Of a stretch of DNA of 64,000 bases, positions 43,066 to 52,737 are shown piece after piece. This stretch comes from RYN-230 sp963793825 (GTDB taxonomy: Bacteria; Actinomycetota; Actinomycetes; Streptosporangiales; Streptosporangiaceae): positions 372,001 through 436,000 of the forward strand of contig CAWCBE010000014.1 of NCBI GenBank assembly GCA_963793825.1, written 5' to 3'. The translations under genes and the position numbers were made by a program. Under the pieces are notes generated by a model. It was not told the origin of the DNA and searched no databases. It saw nothing but the letters and a program-made list of their open reading frames with translations. The stretch's first letter is position 1; each line of letters begins with the position of its first letter.

Positions 43066-44076
43066 ATGAACGGGAAGTATGTCGGATACGTCGCGGGTGA
43101 GGACCCGGTCCACGGCTTCCTCAGCAAGATCATGCGCGATCGCCTGGAGGTGCGCGAACCGCAGCTGGCGTTCCGCGCGTTCCGGCTGTCCGGGAGCAAC
43201 GAGGTCTACGCGTACGAGGAGAAGTTCAGCGGCGCCAAGGTTATCTGCAAATTCTACGGCCCAAGGTTCGGAAGGGACCTGGACAAGGCGGCCTGGATGG
43301 CACGCCAGGAATATGACTGCCTTAAGATCCTGCGCCAGTACAACCTGGTCGGATCGCCGCACCACGTGATCCGGCCACTGGGACTCAGCCGCAACATCAA
43401 CGGCGCGCTGGCCGTCGAATACTACCCCGGCGAGGAATTCAGCCACGCGATCGCGCGCGCCACGCAGCACCGGGACGATGCGCACCTTTACTGGCGGCTG
43501 AAGGCGCTCGCGTACTTCCTCGCCACCCTGCACAACCGGACGGCCAACGGGGCCGCGGTGGAGTTTGATTCCGAGTGCCGGTACTTCGACACGATCGTCG
43601 GCAGGCTCAGGAAGGCCCACCGCATTGGGCAGCAGGACCTCGACGAGCTCTCGGCCTTGCGCGACCGCTGGCGGGCGTGCCCGCAGATGTGGCAGGACCG
43701 GCGGGTCTGGCTGCACGGCGATGCCACCCCGGCGAACTTCCTGTTCGGCCACGGCATGGACGTCGCGGCGATCGACCTCGAGCGCATGAAGCGCGGCGAC
43801 CGGATGTTCGACGTCGGGCGGGTCGCTGGCGAACTCCAGCACGCGTTCATGCGTGACTCCGGCGACCGGCATCGCGCGGAGCCGTTCATCGGGCACTTCC
43901 TCTGGGAGTACAGCTGTCACTTCCCCGACCGCGAGCAGACGTTCGGGTCGATTACCGCTCGTGCGCCGTATTACATGGCGCTGAACCTGTTGCGGATCGC
44001 GCGCAACGACTACATCGGCCAGGATTACGGCAGAAGGCTGGTGACGCAGGCGAAGAGGCTGCTGCAAGCCGCATGA
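43066..44076 (+). CDS. APH-like phosphotransferase
   Basis: A 336-aa protein-kinase-like small-molecule phosphotransferase (APH family). VICKFYGPRFG contains the ATP-binding Lys, the catalytic loop is VWLHGDATPANFLF (Asp in HGDA), and the metal site is VAAIDLERMKRGDRMFDVGR. The start has GGAGGGAGG just upstream of the ATG at 43066. The substrate (sugar, lipid or aminoglycoside-like) is unknown. The HAD gene follows after 144 bp, a frequent kinase-phosphatase pairing. Confidence 0.87.
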   Translation: MNGKYVGYVAGEDPVHGFLSKIMRDRLEVREPQLAFRAFRLSGSNEVYAYEEKFSGAKVICKFYGPRFGRDLDKAAWMARQEYDCLKILRQYNLVGSPHHVIRPLGLSRNINGALAVEYYPGEEFSHAIARATQHRDDAHLYWRLKALAYFLATLHNRTANGAAVEFDSECRYFDTIVGRLRKAHRIGQQDLDELSALRDRWRACPQMWQDRRVWLHGDATPANFLFGHGMDVAAIDLERMKRGDRMFDVGRVAGELQHAFMRDSGDRHRAEPFIGHFLWEYSCHFPDREQTFGSITARAPYYMALNLLRIARNDYIGQDYGRRLVTQAKRLLQAA

Positions 44077-44220
44077 AATGCCCGGATCCCGGGCCGTGAG
44101 GTCACCGGTGCGGGCGGGCCGGCCAGCGCCAGCGAGGATGCCGCCTGCACATCCTGGCCGGACTTGGCGGCCTACACTCGTTGCCGACGCCCTGCCGAGC
44201 GAGAGGTACTGACGCAAAGC

Positions 44221-44961
44221 ATGGACATCCGAGCGGTCGCTTTCGACGTGAACGGCACCCTGGTCAGGATCCTGGCCGATGACGACGAGGAGCGGATCTT
44301 CCGCGCCGTGGCGCACTTCCTCACCTACCAGGGCATCGACCTGCACCGGCACGAGCTCCGTGAGGCCTATTTCCAGATCATGAGGGAGCAGCTGCGGGCC
44401 AGCCCGGAGAAGTACCCCGAATTCGACGCCGTCGGTATCTGGCGCAGCATCCTCGAAGAGCACGGGACGGCTTTCACCCGCGCCTTGCCAGCTGGGAAGC
44501 TCCTGCAGATGCCGGTGTTCCTGGCCGAGATGACCCGCGGCATCTCGCGTCGGCAACTCGGCCTGTACCCGTACGTCTGTGAAGTGCTCGACGTCCTGTG
44601 CGAGCGCTACCCGCTCGCGATCGTCACCGACGCGCAGAGCATGTATGCGCGCGGTGAGCTGCACAAGGTCGGCCTGCTCGGCTACTTCGACCCGATCGTC
44701 GTTTCCGGCGACCATGGGTACCGCAAGCCTGATCGGCGGCTCTTCCAGTACGCGCTCGACGGCATGGGAGTGGCGGCTGGGAACTCGCTGTACGTCGGCA
44801 ACGACATGTACCGCGACATCTACGGAGCGCGGGAAGCCGGCCTGACGACCGTGATGTTCGATTCCGATCAAGGAGTGAAAGCCTACCGGGATTGCGCGCC
44901 CGACTACACAATCACGGACTTCCGCGACCTGCTGCAGATCCTCGGGCTGCCCTCGCCCTGA
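44221..44961 (+). CDS. HAD-superfamily hydrolase (DxN motif I)
   Basis: A 246-aa HAD protein. Motif I is AFDVNGTLV, with nucleophile Asp but Asn where phosphatases have the acid/base Asp (DxD). Motif II lies in LAIVTDAQS, motif III Lys in DHGYRKPDRRLF, and motif IV is VGNDMYRDIYGAREAG. FDVN motifs occur in type II haloacid dehalogenases, so it may not be a phosphatase. The ATG at 44221 begins the HAD fold. It may act with the adjacent kinase-like protein. Confidence 0.87.
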   Translation: MDIRAVAFDVNGTLVRILADDDEERIFRAVAHFLTYQGIDLHRHELREAYFQIMREQLRASPEKYPEFDAVGIWRSILEEHGTAFTRALPAGKLLQMPVFLAEMTRGISRRQLGLYPYVCEVLDVLCERYPLAIVTDAQSMYARGELHKVGLLGYFDPIVVSGDHGYRKPDRRLFQYALDGMGVAAGNSLYVGNDMYRDIYGAREAGLTTVMFDSDQGVKAYRDCAPDYTITDFRDLLQILGLPSP

Positions 44962-45232
44962 GAGCTGGCCGGTGCCAGCCGGTCATGCTGGCCCGGCCCG
45001 CTCATCCTCGATGTGTCCACGTCACGAGGGGAAGCCCAGGGACCTTCGCCTCTGTCGGCAGCACGCGAATAATCATCAGCTAGGGCAAATGGGTCATTAA
45101 CTGGATGGTTGGGCGGCGTGCGATGTGCCAGCGAGGGAGGCTCATCGGCAAGGCCGCCAAGCCAACCGGGACGTGTACCTGCCATCCCATGCATCCGCGG
45201 CACATCACATCCCCACTGGCAAGGCGAGAATC

Positions 45233-46933
45233 ATGAAGGACTATCCACTCGAGGAGAGCGTCAGGGACCAGCTGGCCCCGGGGCGGCCGGCGCATCCGCC
45301 GGAGGTCGCCGGGGGCTCGGTCTCGCATGCGGCCTTGTCGCCGCTGTCGTTCCTGGAGCGCTCCGCGCGGGTATGGCCGGACAAGGTCGCTGTGATCTAC
45401 GGCGGGCGGCGGCTCACATACTCCGAGCTGGCAGCCGAGACACAGCGGGTGGCGCGGGCGCTGCAGGCGAGCGGCGTCGAGTCGGGCGACCGGGTCGCCT
45501 ACCTGATGCCGAACCTGCCCGAGATGCTCATCGCCCATTTCGCGGTTCCGCTGGCGGGCGGCGTGCTGGTCACGGTGAACACCCGGCTCACGGCCCAGGA
45601 GATCGCCTACATCCTGGCGCACTCAGGCGCGAAGATCGTGGTGGTCGACGCGGCACTGCTCCCGGTGGCCGCGACTGCGGCAGACGACGTCGAGGCGGTG
45701 GCTCAGCTGGTGGTCGCCGAGGATGCCGAGCTAGCGCTGACAGGTGCGGATCTGGGCCCCGATCCGCGGCTGGTGAGCTACCCCGACTTTCTCGCCAGGG
45801 GCGGCCAAGAGCCGTTGCCCTGGTCCGTCCCGGACGAGCTTGCCCCTATTGCGATAAATTACACTTCCGGTACAACGGGGCGCCCGAAGGGCGCCGTTTA
45901 CACCCACCGGGGTGCTTACCTGAACTGTTTCGGCGAGATCATCCACTCCCGGCACGACGAGAACAGCGTTTACCTGTGGACATTGCCGATGTTCCACTGC
46001 AACGGCTGGTGCACCCCGTGGTCGCTGACGGCCATCGGCGGCACGCACGTGTGCCTGCGCGAGGTGCGCGGCGACGCGATCTGGGAGCAGCTGCGCGAGC
46101 ACGACATCACCCACCTCAATGCGGCGCCGACTGTGGTGAGCACGATCTTGAACGCGCCCGAGGCCGGGCCGCTGAGCCGCCCGGTCCTGATCACCACGGC
46201 CGGCGCGCCGCCCAGTCCCACGACCATCGCGCACATGGAAGAGATGGGCTTCCGGATCGTACACGTGTACGGACTGACCGAGACCTACGGCCCGATCACC
46301 TTCTGCCAATCCCAGCCGCAGTGGGCGGACCTCGCAGCCGAGCAGCGCGCCGTGCTGCAGGCCCGCCAGGGCGTCAACATGATCCAGGCCGAAATCGTGC
46401 GCATCGTCGACGCTGACATGGCTGACGTCCCGGCCGATGGCAGCACGATGGGCGAGATCGTCATGCGCGGCAACAACGTCATGAGCGGTTACTACCTCGA
46501 CCCAGACGCCACGGACGAGGCGTTCCGCGGTGGCTGGTTCCACAGCGGGGACCTCGGCGTCATGCATCCCGACGGGTACATCGAACTGCGCGACCGCTCC
46601 AAGGATGTGGTCATCTCCGGCGGAGAGAACATCTCCACCATCGAGGTGGAGCAAGCGCTCATGAGTCACCCTGCCGTGCGCGACGTCGCTGTCATCGGGG
46701 TACCCGACGAGAAGTGGGGCGAGCGCCCGAAAGCGTTCGTCGTGCTCCAGGCCGGCGCGAGCGCGACTCCGCAAGAGCTGATCGCGCACGTCCGTACCAA
46801 GATCGCCAATTACAAGGCCCCCCGCGAAATCGAGATCAGGCCCGAGCTGCCGATGACGTCTACCGGAAAGATCCAGAAATTCGTACTGCGTGACACCGAA
46901 TGGGCCGGGCGCACCCACCGCGTACACGGCTAG
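45233..46933 (+). CDS. AMP-dependent acyl-CoA synthetase (medium-chain/AlkK type)
   Basis: A 566-aa adenylate-forming ligase. The P-loop is INYTSGTTGRPKGAVYTHRG near residue 205, then LPMFHCNGWCTPW, typical of AlkK-type medium-chain ligases, HVYGLTETYGPI near 345, GWFHSGDLGVMHPDGYIELR near 435 and the C-terminal lysine in PMTSTGKIQKFVLR. It forms acyl-CoA from free acids. The ATG at 45233 gives a family-like N-terminus (MKDYPLEES); the longer frame is not supported. Confidence 0.92.
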   Translation: MKDYPLEESVRDQLAPGRPAHPPEVAGGSVSHAALSPLSFLERSARVWPDKVAVIYGGRRLTYSELAAETQRVARALQASGVESGDRVAYLMPNLPEMLIAHFAVPLAGGVLVTVNTRLTAQEIAYILAHSGAKIVVVDAALLPVAATAADDVEAVAQLVVAEDAELALTGADLGPDPRLVSYPDFLARGGQEPLPWSVPDELAPIAINYTSGTTGRPKGAVYTHRGAYLNCFGEIIHSRHDENSVYLWTLPMFHCNGWCTPWSLTAIGGTHVCLREVRGDAIWEQLREHDITHLNAAPTVVSTILNAPEAGPLSRPVLITTAGAPPSPTTIAHMEEMGFRIVHVYGLTETYGPITFCQSQPQWADLAAEQRAVLQARQGVNMIQAEIVRIVDADMADVPADGSTMGEIVMRGNNVMSGYYLDPDATDEAFRGGWFHSGDLGVMHPDGYIELRDRSKDVVISGGENISTIEVEQALMSHPAVRDVAVIGVPDEKWGERPKAFVVLQAGASATPQELIAHVRTKIANYKAPREIEIRPELPMTSTGKIQKFVLRDTEWAGRTHRVHG

Positions 46934-47116
46934 CAGTTCGTCGTTTCAGGTCGGGCCGCCGGGACGGCCCCGCGCCCACGACCGGCCGGGCCTGGTGAAT
47001 GTGATGGCCAGGGCGGAATTATCAGCTGACCACGGCCGGGTGAACGTGTGCGGGCTCACCGTTGAACACTGGCCGCAGGCGGTGCGCGAGGTCCGGCGAC
47101 CGGGGATGATGAATCC

Positions 47117-49885
47117 GTGACCGGCTGGTCCGGCGAGTGCGGCCGTGAACGTCTGCTTGCACGTCAGCGCGACGCTGGAGGTGATCGGTTGACCCTGCTC
47201 GCGGAGACCGGGCGGTCTTATGCGCTGCTGGCCGACGGCACCACGATGACCATCCGGCCGGCGGGTCCTGGGGATTATGAGGCGGTCAAGCGGCTGCACG
47301 AGGCGATGTCGCCGGGCAACCTCTACTTCCGTTTCTTCAGCATGAGCCGGGTGGCCGGGGAGCGGGAAGCCCGCCGGGTGTGCCGCCAGGCCAGCCCGGA
47401 CCTGGGCGCGCTGGTTGGCCTGCTGGGCGATGAGCTGGTCGGGGTGGTCAGCTACGAGCTCATCCCCGGCTCGGACGCCGCTGAGGTCGCCATGGCGGTT
47501 GCCGACGGCAGGCATGGGCGCGGTATCGCCACATTGCTGCTTGAGCACCTGGTCTCGCTGGCCGACGCCCGCGGCGTGAAGGTCTTCACCGCTGAGGTGC
47601 TGCCGGGGAACAGCGCCGTACTGCAGGTGCTCGGCGACGCCGGGCTGGCTGTGCGGCGCAGGTCCGGCAACGGCGTGGTTGAGCTGTCCATGTCGATCCC
47701 GCACAGCACGGCCCTCGGTGAGGCCAGCGCCTATCTGGACGCGGTAGCGGGCCGGGAGCAGCAGGCTGACATGGCCAGCCTGGAACCGCTGCTAGCCCCC
47801 CGGTCGGCCGCGGTGGTCGGCGCGGTCAGCCGTCCCGGCTCGGTCGGCCGGAGGATCCTGCTCAACATCCGCGACGCTGGTTTCCGCGGTACGTTGCATG
47901 CGGTCAGCCCGCTGGCCGGCGACGTCGAGGGCATCCCATGCGTCGCGTCGGTCGCGGCGCTGCCCGAGGCACCCGACCTCGTGGTCGTGGCGGTACCCGC
48001 GGCGCGGGTGCTGGGGGTGGCGCAGGAGTGCGGCAAGCGCGGAGCCAGGTCGCTGGTGGTCATCACCTCGGGGCTCACGCTCGCGCAAGGATCCAGCCTG
48101 CTGGAGGCCAGCCGGCGGGCGGGCATGCGCCTGGTGGGCCCGAACTGCTTCGGCGTCGCGGTGCCCGGGATCGGGCTGGACGCCACGTTCGCCGCGCATC
48201 ACCCCGCCCCCGGCCAGGCCGGCCTCGTCGTCCAGTCCGGAGCACTCGGCGCGGCGCTGGTGGAGCACTTCTCCCGGCTGGGCATCGGAACCTCCTCGTT
48301 CGCCTCGGTTGGCGACATGCTGGATGTCTCCGGCACCGACATGCTGATGTGGTGGGAGGCGGATCACACCACTGAACTCGCCGTGCTCTACCTGGAATCC
48401 TTCGGCGACCCGCGCAGGTTCGCCCGGACCGCGCGCCGGGTGAGCGCCACGGTCCCCATCCTCACTGTCCACGCCGGGCGGTCGGCCCCCGGCCAGCGGG
48501 CCGCCGCTTCGCACACCGCCGCCGTGGCCGCACCGCTCATCGCCCGGCAGGCACTCTTCGACCAGGCGGGCATCATCGCCACCACCAGCTTCAGCGAACT
48601 GCTCGACGCGGCCGTGCTGATCGCGTCCCAGCCGGTCCCGGCGGGCCGCCGGGTCGCCATCGTGTCCAGCGGAGGCGGCGCGGGCGTGCTGGCCGCCGAC
48701 GCGTGCGCCGAAGCCGGCCTGGTTATCGCCCCGCCCGGCCAGGAGGCCCGCAACCGCCTGCGGGATGTGCTGCCCGCCGGCTCAGCCCTCGGCAGCCTGA
48801 TAGACACCACCGAGGCCGTCAGCCCGGAAGCATTCCGCGCGGCCCTGCACATCGCGGCCGGCGAGGACGGCGTGCATGCCGTCCTCGCGCTCGTGGTCCG
48901 GAACAGCTCGGCCGACCTGCTTCCCACGCTGACCGCCGAGCGGCTGCCGGTCCCGATCGCGGCGGTCGTGCTGGACCAGCCCGAGTCGGTCCAGTTGCTG
49001 CATGGTGGCGGGGCGGCCCCGGCCGTGCCGGCCTACGCTTCCCCGGAAGCGGCGGCCCGTGCGCTGGCCCGGGCCACCCGCTACGGTTCATGGCGATCCC
49101 GGCCCGCTGGCACGGTGCCGGACATCCCCGGCCTGCGGGTGGCGGAGGCACGCGCCATCGCCGAGTCATTCCTGGCCCGGATGCCGGGCGGCGGCTGGCT
49201 GCCTGCGCACGAGGCCGACGACCTGCTGCGCTGCTACGGCATCCCGATGGTCGAGTTCCGCCGGGCGGGCAACGCCGACGCGGCAGTCAACGCCGCGGCC
49301 AGCCTGGGCGGTCACGTGGTCATCAAGGCTGAGGTTCCTGGCCTGATCCACAAGACCGACGCAGGCGCCGTCGAACTAGACCTGCACGGCGCCGACGAGG
49401 TGCGCGGGGCGATGCGCCGCCTCCAGGACAAGTTCGCCGGACGTCTGGCCGGCGTGCTCGTCGAGCCCATGATCACCGGCGGCACCGAGACCATGATCGG
49501 AGTCGTGCAGGAGCCGGTGTTCGGCCCCGTCGTGGTGTTCGGGCTCGGCGGGATCCTCACCGAGACGCTCGGTGACCACGTGGCCCGCCTGGCCCCCCTC
49601 ACCGGCGCCGACGCGGACGACCTGATCCACTCCCTCCGCGCCGCACCGCTGCTCCTGGGGCACAACGGCCAGCCCGCCGCGGACACCGGGACCCTGCGCG
49701 ACACCCTGCTCCGGGTGTCGCGCCTGGCCGACGATCTGCCGCAAGTCGCCGAGCTCGACCTCAACCCCGTGATCGCCCGCCCGGACGGGGTCATCGCCGT
49801 GGACGCACGCATCCGCGTCAGCAGCCACCGCCCAGCCGACCCGTTCCTGCGCCAGCTCCCGCCACCACGGCACGACGCGCCGTAG
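47117..49885 (+). CDS. GNAT acetyltransferase fused to NDP-forming acyl-CoA synthetase
   Basis: A 922-aa bifunctional protein of the Pat/AcuA-like class. Residues about 40-200 are a GNAT domain (MTIRPAGPGDYEAVKRLHEA, with the acetyl-CoA loop GRHGRGIATLLLEHL). Residues about 215-690 are the CoA-ligase alpha part: CoA-binding RSAAVVGAVSRPGSVGRRIL, then RLVGPNCFGVAVPG, and the catalytic His in RAAASHTAAVAAP, where a Gly is usual after HT. The C-terminal 220 residues are an ATP-grasp (beta) part with GHVVIKAEVPGLIHKTDAGA. Such fusions in actinobacteria acetylate acyl-CoA synthetases as regulation. The start is GTG at 47117. Two AMP-forming ligases nearby are possible targets. Confidence 0.9.
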   Translation: MTGWSGECGRERLLARQRDAGGDRLTLLAETGRSYALLADGTTMTIRPAGPGDYEAVKRLHEAMSPGNLYFRFFSMSRVAGEREARRVCRQASPDLGALVGLLGDELVGVVSYELIPGSDAAEVAMAVADGRHGRGIATLLLEHLVSLADARGVKVFTAEVLPGNSAVLQVLGDAGLAVRRRSGNGVVELSMSIPHSTALGEASAYLDAVAGREQQADMASLEPLLAPRSAAVVGAVSRPGSVGRRILLNIRDAGFRGTLHAVSPLAGDVEGIPCVASVAALPEAPDLVVVAVPAARVLGVAQECGKRGARSLVVITSGLTLAQGSSLLEASRRAGMRLVGPNCFGVAVPGIGLDATFAAHHPAPGQAGLVVQSGALGAALVEHFSRLGIGTSSFASVGDMLDVSGTDMLMWWEADHTTELAVLYLESFGDPRRFARTARRVSATVPILTVHAGRSAPGQRAAASHTAAVAAPLIARQALFDQAGIIATTSFSELLDAAVLIASQPVPAGRRVAIVSSGGGAGVLAADACAEAGLVIAPPGQEARNRLRDVLPAGSALGSLIDTTEAVSPEAFRAALHIAAGEDGVHAVLALVVRNSSADLLPTLTAERLPVPIAAVVLDQPESVQLLHGGGAAPAVPAYASPEAAARALARATRYGSWRSRPAGTVPDIPGLRVAEARAIAESFLARMPGGGWLPAHEADDLLRCYGIPMVEFRRAGNADAAVNAAASLGGHVVIKAEVPGLIHKTDAGAVELDLHGADEVRGAMRRLQDKFAGRLAGVLVEPMITGGTETMIGVVQEPVFGPVVVFGLGGILTETLGDHVARLAPLTGADADDLIHSLRAAPLLLGHNGQPAADTGTLRDTLLRVSRLADDLPQVAELDLNPVIARPDGVIAVDARIRVSSHRPADPFLRQLPPPRHDAP

Positions 49886-50183
49886 CCCGAGCCGACTGGC
49901 CGGCCGAAGGACCAGGCGCCGGCGGGATCGCCGGACGAGATTAAGAGGCGCTGCACCTGCCGCGGTCCGGAGGCACGGCTGCCGATGTCAGCGCCGTGGC
50001 AACGGTGCGGGTGCCCTGTGTGCAATTGTGTGATGGCCCGTTCCAGCCGGTCATCCGGAGCCCAGGCGGCCTTCACCGGGTTGCTGGCCAGGGCGAACCA
50101 GGCCAACGATCAGGCAGATGCGAGGTAGCGGCCCGCGGGCATAACCGAGCCGGGGGGCCTGGAAGAAGATAGGTAAAGGAACG
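49886..50183. other. Intergenic region, no feature seen
   Basis: About 300 bp between the GNAT-ligase stop and aroE. No convincing ORF, hairpin or repeat was found apart from the aroE ribosome site (AAAGGA) at its end. Confidence 0.6.
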
Positions 50184-51047
50184 GTGCACGTTACCACTAC
50201 CGCGGTAGACCAGACGGTGCGACGGGCGGCCGTGCTGGGGTCCCCGATCAAGCATTCGCTCTCCCCTGTCCTGCACGGAGCCGCCTACCAGGCGCTCGGC
50301 CTGCATGGCTGGCACTACGACAAGATCGAGTGCGACGAGCCGGGCCTGCCGCGCCTGGTCGACGGCATGGGGCCGGAATGGGCGGGCCTGTCGCTGACGA
50401 TGCCGCTCAAGCGGGTGGCGCTGACCGTCGCCGACCAGGTATCGCCGCTAGCCGCGGCGATCGGGGCCGCGAACACGCTGGTATTCCCGGCCGCCGGGCC
50501 GGCCGCGGGCAGGCGGGCGGACAACACTGACGTGGCCGGCATGGTCTCGGCGCTGCGGGAGGCCGGGCTGGCCCGGGTCGAGCGGGCGGTCATTCTCGGC
50601 GCGGGCGGGACAGCGCAAAGCGCCCTGGCCGCGGTACGCGAGCTGGGCGACCAGTCGCCGCTCGTCCTGGTTCGCAGCGTGACCCGTACCGGCGAGCTGC
50701 GCGCGACGGCTGAGCGACTGGGGATGCGGCCGGTGGTCTCCGGTGGTCTATTTGAGGAGCCGCTGCCCGCTGCCGACCTGGTCATCTCCACACTGCCGGG
50801 CGGCGCAGCCGATCCGCTGAGTTCTGCCCGCTGGCAACCGGGCACCGTGGTGCTTGATGTGGTGTACGCGCCCTGGCCGACCCCTTTCGCCCGGTCAGCC
50901 GTGGCCGCCGGCTGCCCGGTTGTCAGCGGCCTCGCCGTGCTGCTGTACCAGGCGGTCGCGCAGGTCGAACTGATGACTGGTCATCCCGGCCCGGTAGAGG
51001 CGATGCGGACCGCCCTGGCCGCCGCGGTCGCCGCCCGCCCGGGCTGA
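50184..51047 (+). CDS. aroE: Shikimate dehydrogenase
   Basis: A 287-aa shikimate dehydrogenase (NADPH-dependent reduction of 3-dehydroshikimate) of the chorismate pathway. AVLGSPIKHSLSPVLHGAAY is the substrate-binding N-terminus (SxS), catalytic Lys is in GLSLTMPLKRVAL, Asp in RADNTDVAGM, the dinucleotide loop is VILGAGGTAQSALAAV, and the C-terminal QAVAQVELMTG is conserved. The start is GTG at 50184. No other aro genes are adjacent, so it may be a second, specialised copy of the AroE/quinate dehydrogenase group. Confidence 0.9.
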   Translation: MHVTTTAVDQTVRRAAVLGSPIKHSLSPVLHGAAYQALGLHGWHYDKIECDEPGLPRLVDGMGPEWAGLSLTMPLKRVALTVADQVSPLAAAIGAANTLVFPAAGPAAGRRADNTDVAGMVSALREAGLARVERAVILGAGGTAQSALAAVRELGDQSPLVLVRSVTRTGELRATAERLGMRPVVSGGLFEEPLPAADLVISTLPGGAADPLSSARWQPGTVVLDVVYAPWPTPFARSAVAAGCPVVSGLAVLLYQAVAQVELMTGHPGPVEAMRTALAAAVAARPG

Positions 51048-51062
51048 GCGGGGTCAACCAGG

Positions 51063-51662
51063 TCAGACAGCCGGCGCTTGAGCTACCGGCCGTCCGTAGG
51101 TCACGGCCTCGCGCACCTCCTGGGGCAGAGACCGGGCGAGTTGCGCGTCGGGCTGAGCGCCGAGGGCGTCGTTGATCGTGGAGAACGCTAGGCGAAGAGC
51201 TACGAAGGCGGTGATGGCGAAGATCTGCCCGTCATCGAGCCCGGTGTCGCGGAGCGCCTGGATGTCGGCGGGCGCTGTCGCGTTCGGGTCCCTGGCGACC
51301 TTTCGGGCCCACCCGGCCATGGTCTTCTCCTGGTCGGTCAGCCCGGCGTCGCTGCCATCCAGAACCCCCGCCGCGAGAGCGGCGCCCGACGCTTTGCCCA
51401 GCTTCCCGCCCCACGCCAGCGAGCAGTACGAGTCGCCGAGGGCCGAGGCGGCGGCGGTCACCAGGACCCCGCGCTGGCGGAAGCCCAAACCGCTCGGCGT
51501 GAATGCCTCAGACATCAGCTCGAACAGCTGATTCAGGGTGCCTGGCTGGTGCGCCCACAATCGGGACACGTTCCACACGTAGCCGCCGTCTGCGAGGTCA
51601 TCGTCGTAGAGCGCCTGCACTTCGGGAGACACGGAGGGTTCCCCGAGAAAGCTGCCAGTCAT
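51063..51662 (-). CDS. Carboxymuconolactone decarboxylase (CMD) family protein
   Basis: A 199-aa all-helical AhpD/CMD-like protein. FRQRGVLVTAAASALGDSYC is the family core, but the CxxC(x)3H redox site is reduced to a single Cys (DSYCSLAWGGKLG). DDGQIFAITAFVALRLAFST repeats the helix in the second half. It is probably not a classic AhpD peroxidase. Convergent with aroE (15-bp gap) and coupled by ATGA to the methyltransferase upstream. Confidence 0.85.
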   Translation of the reverse strand: MTGSFLGEPSVSPEVQALYDDDLADGGYVWNVSRLWAHQPGTLNQLFELMSEAFTPSGLGFRQRGVLVTAAASALGDSYCSLAWGGKLGKASGAALAAGVLDGSDAGLTDQEKTMAGWARKVARDPNATAPADIQALRDTGLDDGQIFAITAFVALRLAFSTINDALGAQPDAQLARSLPQEVREAVTYGRPVAQAPAV

Positions 51663-52477
51663 GAGCGTTCTCCTCCTTCGGGCTTGCGGGCCAGGTAGCC
51701 CACGACGCTTATTTCGGCCCGGAGCGGCAAGCCGTCCCGTAGCTGCCCCTGAGCCTGCTCGACGGCCGCGCGATGGAACTCAGCCTCGCCGACGTTCTGG
51801 ATGGCCTCATAAGCCGGCCCGGTGCAGGCCAGCGCACGCGCGTACAGCTGCGGGTCGGCGAACTCCCAGGCGAACGGAACATCCAGGCGCTCAACATCGA
51901 GGAATCCATGGGACTCGAGGAGCTGCTCACCGGCACCCGGCCGGCCGAGCGACACCATCGCGGCCTGGTTGTCAACCTTCTGCGCCGCAGCGAGGCGGAA
52001 CGGCGCCAGCGCCCAGGCTCCAGGGGACACCTTCAGGTGACCCCACACCGTTATCCCGACGCGACCGCCGGGGCGGAGGACCCGGTGGATCTCGGCAACC
52101 GCGCCTGGGGTGGTGCCCCAGATCCCCCGGAAGCTGGTGATGACGTCGAACGCCGCCGGGTCCCACGGCAGGGCGCGCATATCGCCGACCCTGATGTCGC
52201 ATCCGGGGTTCCGGTCTCTGGCCACCGCGATCAGCCGGGCCGAAGCATCGATACCAGAGCAGGAAGCGCCGCGGAGGCGAGCCAGCTCGACCGCGAGCCC
52301 GGACCCGCAAGCCACGTCGAGCAGCCGGTCCCCGGCATCGACGCCGAGCCGATGATGCACAGCGACATACTCCCGGCAGTTGCCCGGCTCGCTGAGCGTC
52401 GCGAAGTCCACCGCCTTACGGCCCCAGCCCTCGTCGACCATCACCCACTGGGGAAAGCCCGTGCCCGGCCTCGTCAA
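51659..52477 (-). CDS. SAM-dependent methyltransferase (class I)
   Basis: A 272-aa class I methyltransferase. Motif I DRLLDVACGSGLAVELARLR is followed by GIDASARLIAVARDR, the motif-II region VGDMRALPWDPAAFDVITSF and the motif-III region HRVLRPGGRVGITVWG. The C-terminal lid (PFRLAAAQKVDNQAAM) suggests a small-molecule substrate. TTG at 52477 is chosen because GGGAG lies upstream; the frame is open to 52522. Coupled by ATGA to the CMD-like protein. Confidence 0.85.
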   Translation of the reverse strand: MTRPGTGFPQWVMVDEGWGRKAVDFATLSEPGNCREYVAVHHRLGVDAGDRLLDVACGSGLAVELARLRGASCSGIDASARLIAVARDRNPGCDIRVGDMRALPWDPAAFDVITSFRGIWGTTPGAVAEIHRVLRPGGRVGITVWGHLKVSPGAWALAPFRLAAAQKVDNQAAMVSLGRPGAGEQLLESHGFLDVERLDVPFAWEFADPQLYARALACTGPAYEAIQNVGEAEFHRAAVEQAQGQLRDGLPLRAEISVVGYLARKPEGGERS

Positions 52478-52737
52478 CGCTGCTCCCTTCGCGACGCCCG
52501 GCCCCCGCTGAGCTGGCCTCACCAGCCTGCGCGGCCGGCCACCCGGCGCGCCTGCCCGCAGCGGTAGCTCGGCTGGCCAGGCGGCCCTGGACAGCGCGGC
52601 GGGCCCGGCTGAGGCAGGCGTGCTGCGCCGGCTGCGGCATGGTGTTCATCCACTCATGCTGGCACCCGGCGCTACGGCCACCCGACGCGGGCGGCCCCGC
52701 CCGGTCAACGACCTGTGGATCGCGGCCGCCACCTGGA

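Noticed and set aside
42952..44871. A 639-aa minus-strand open frame.
   Set aside because: Antisense to the phosphotransferase and HAD genes, whose motifs and ribosome sites are clear.
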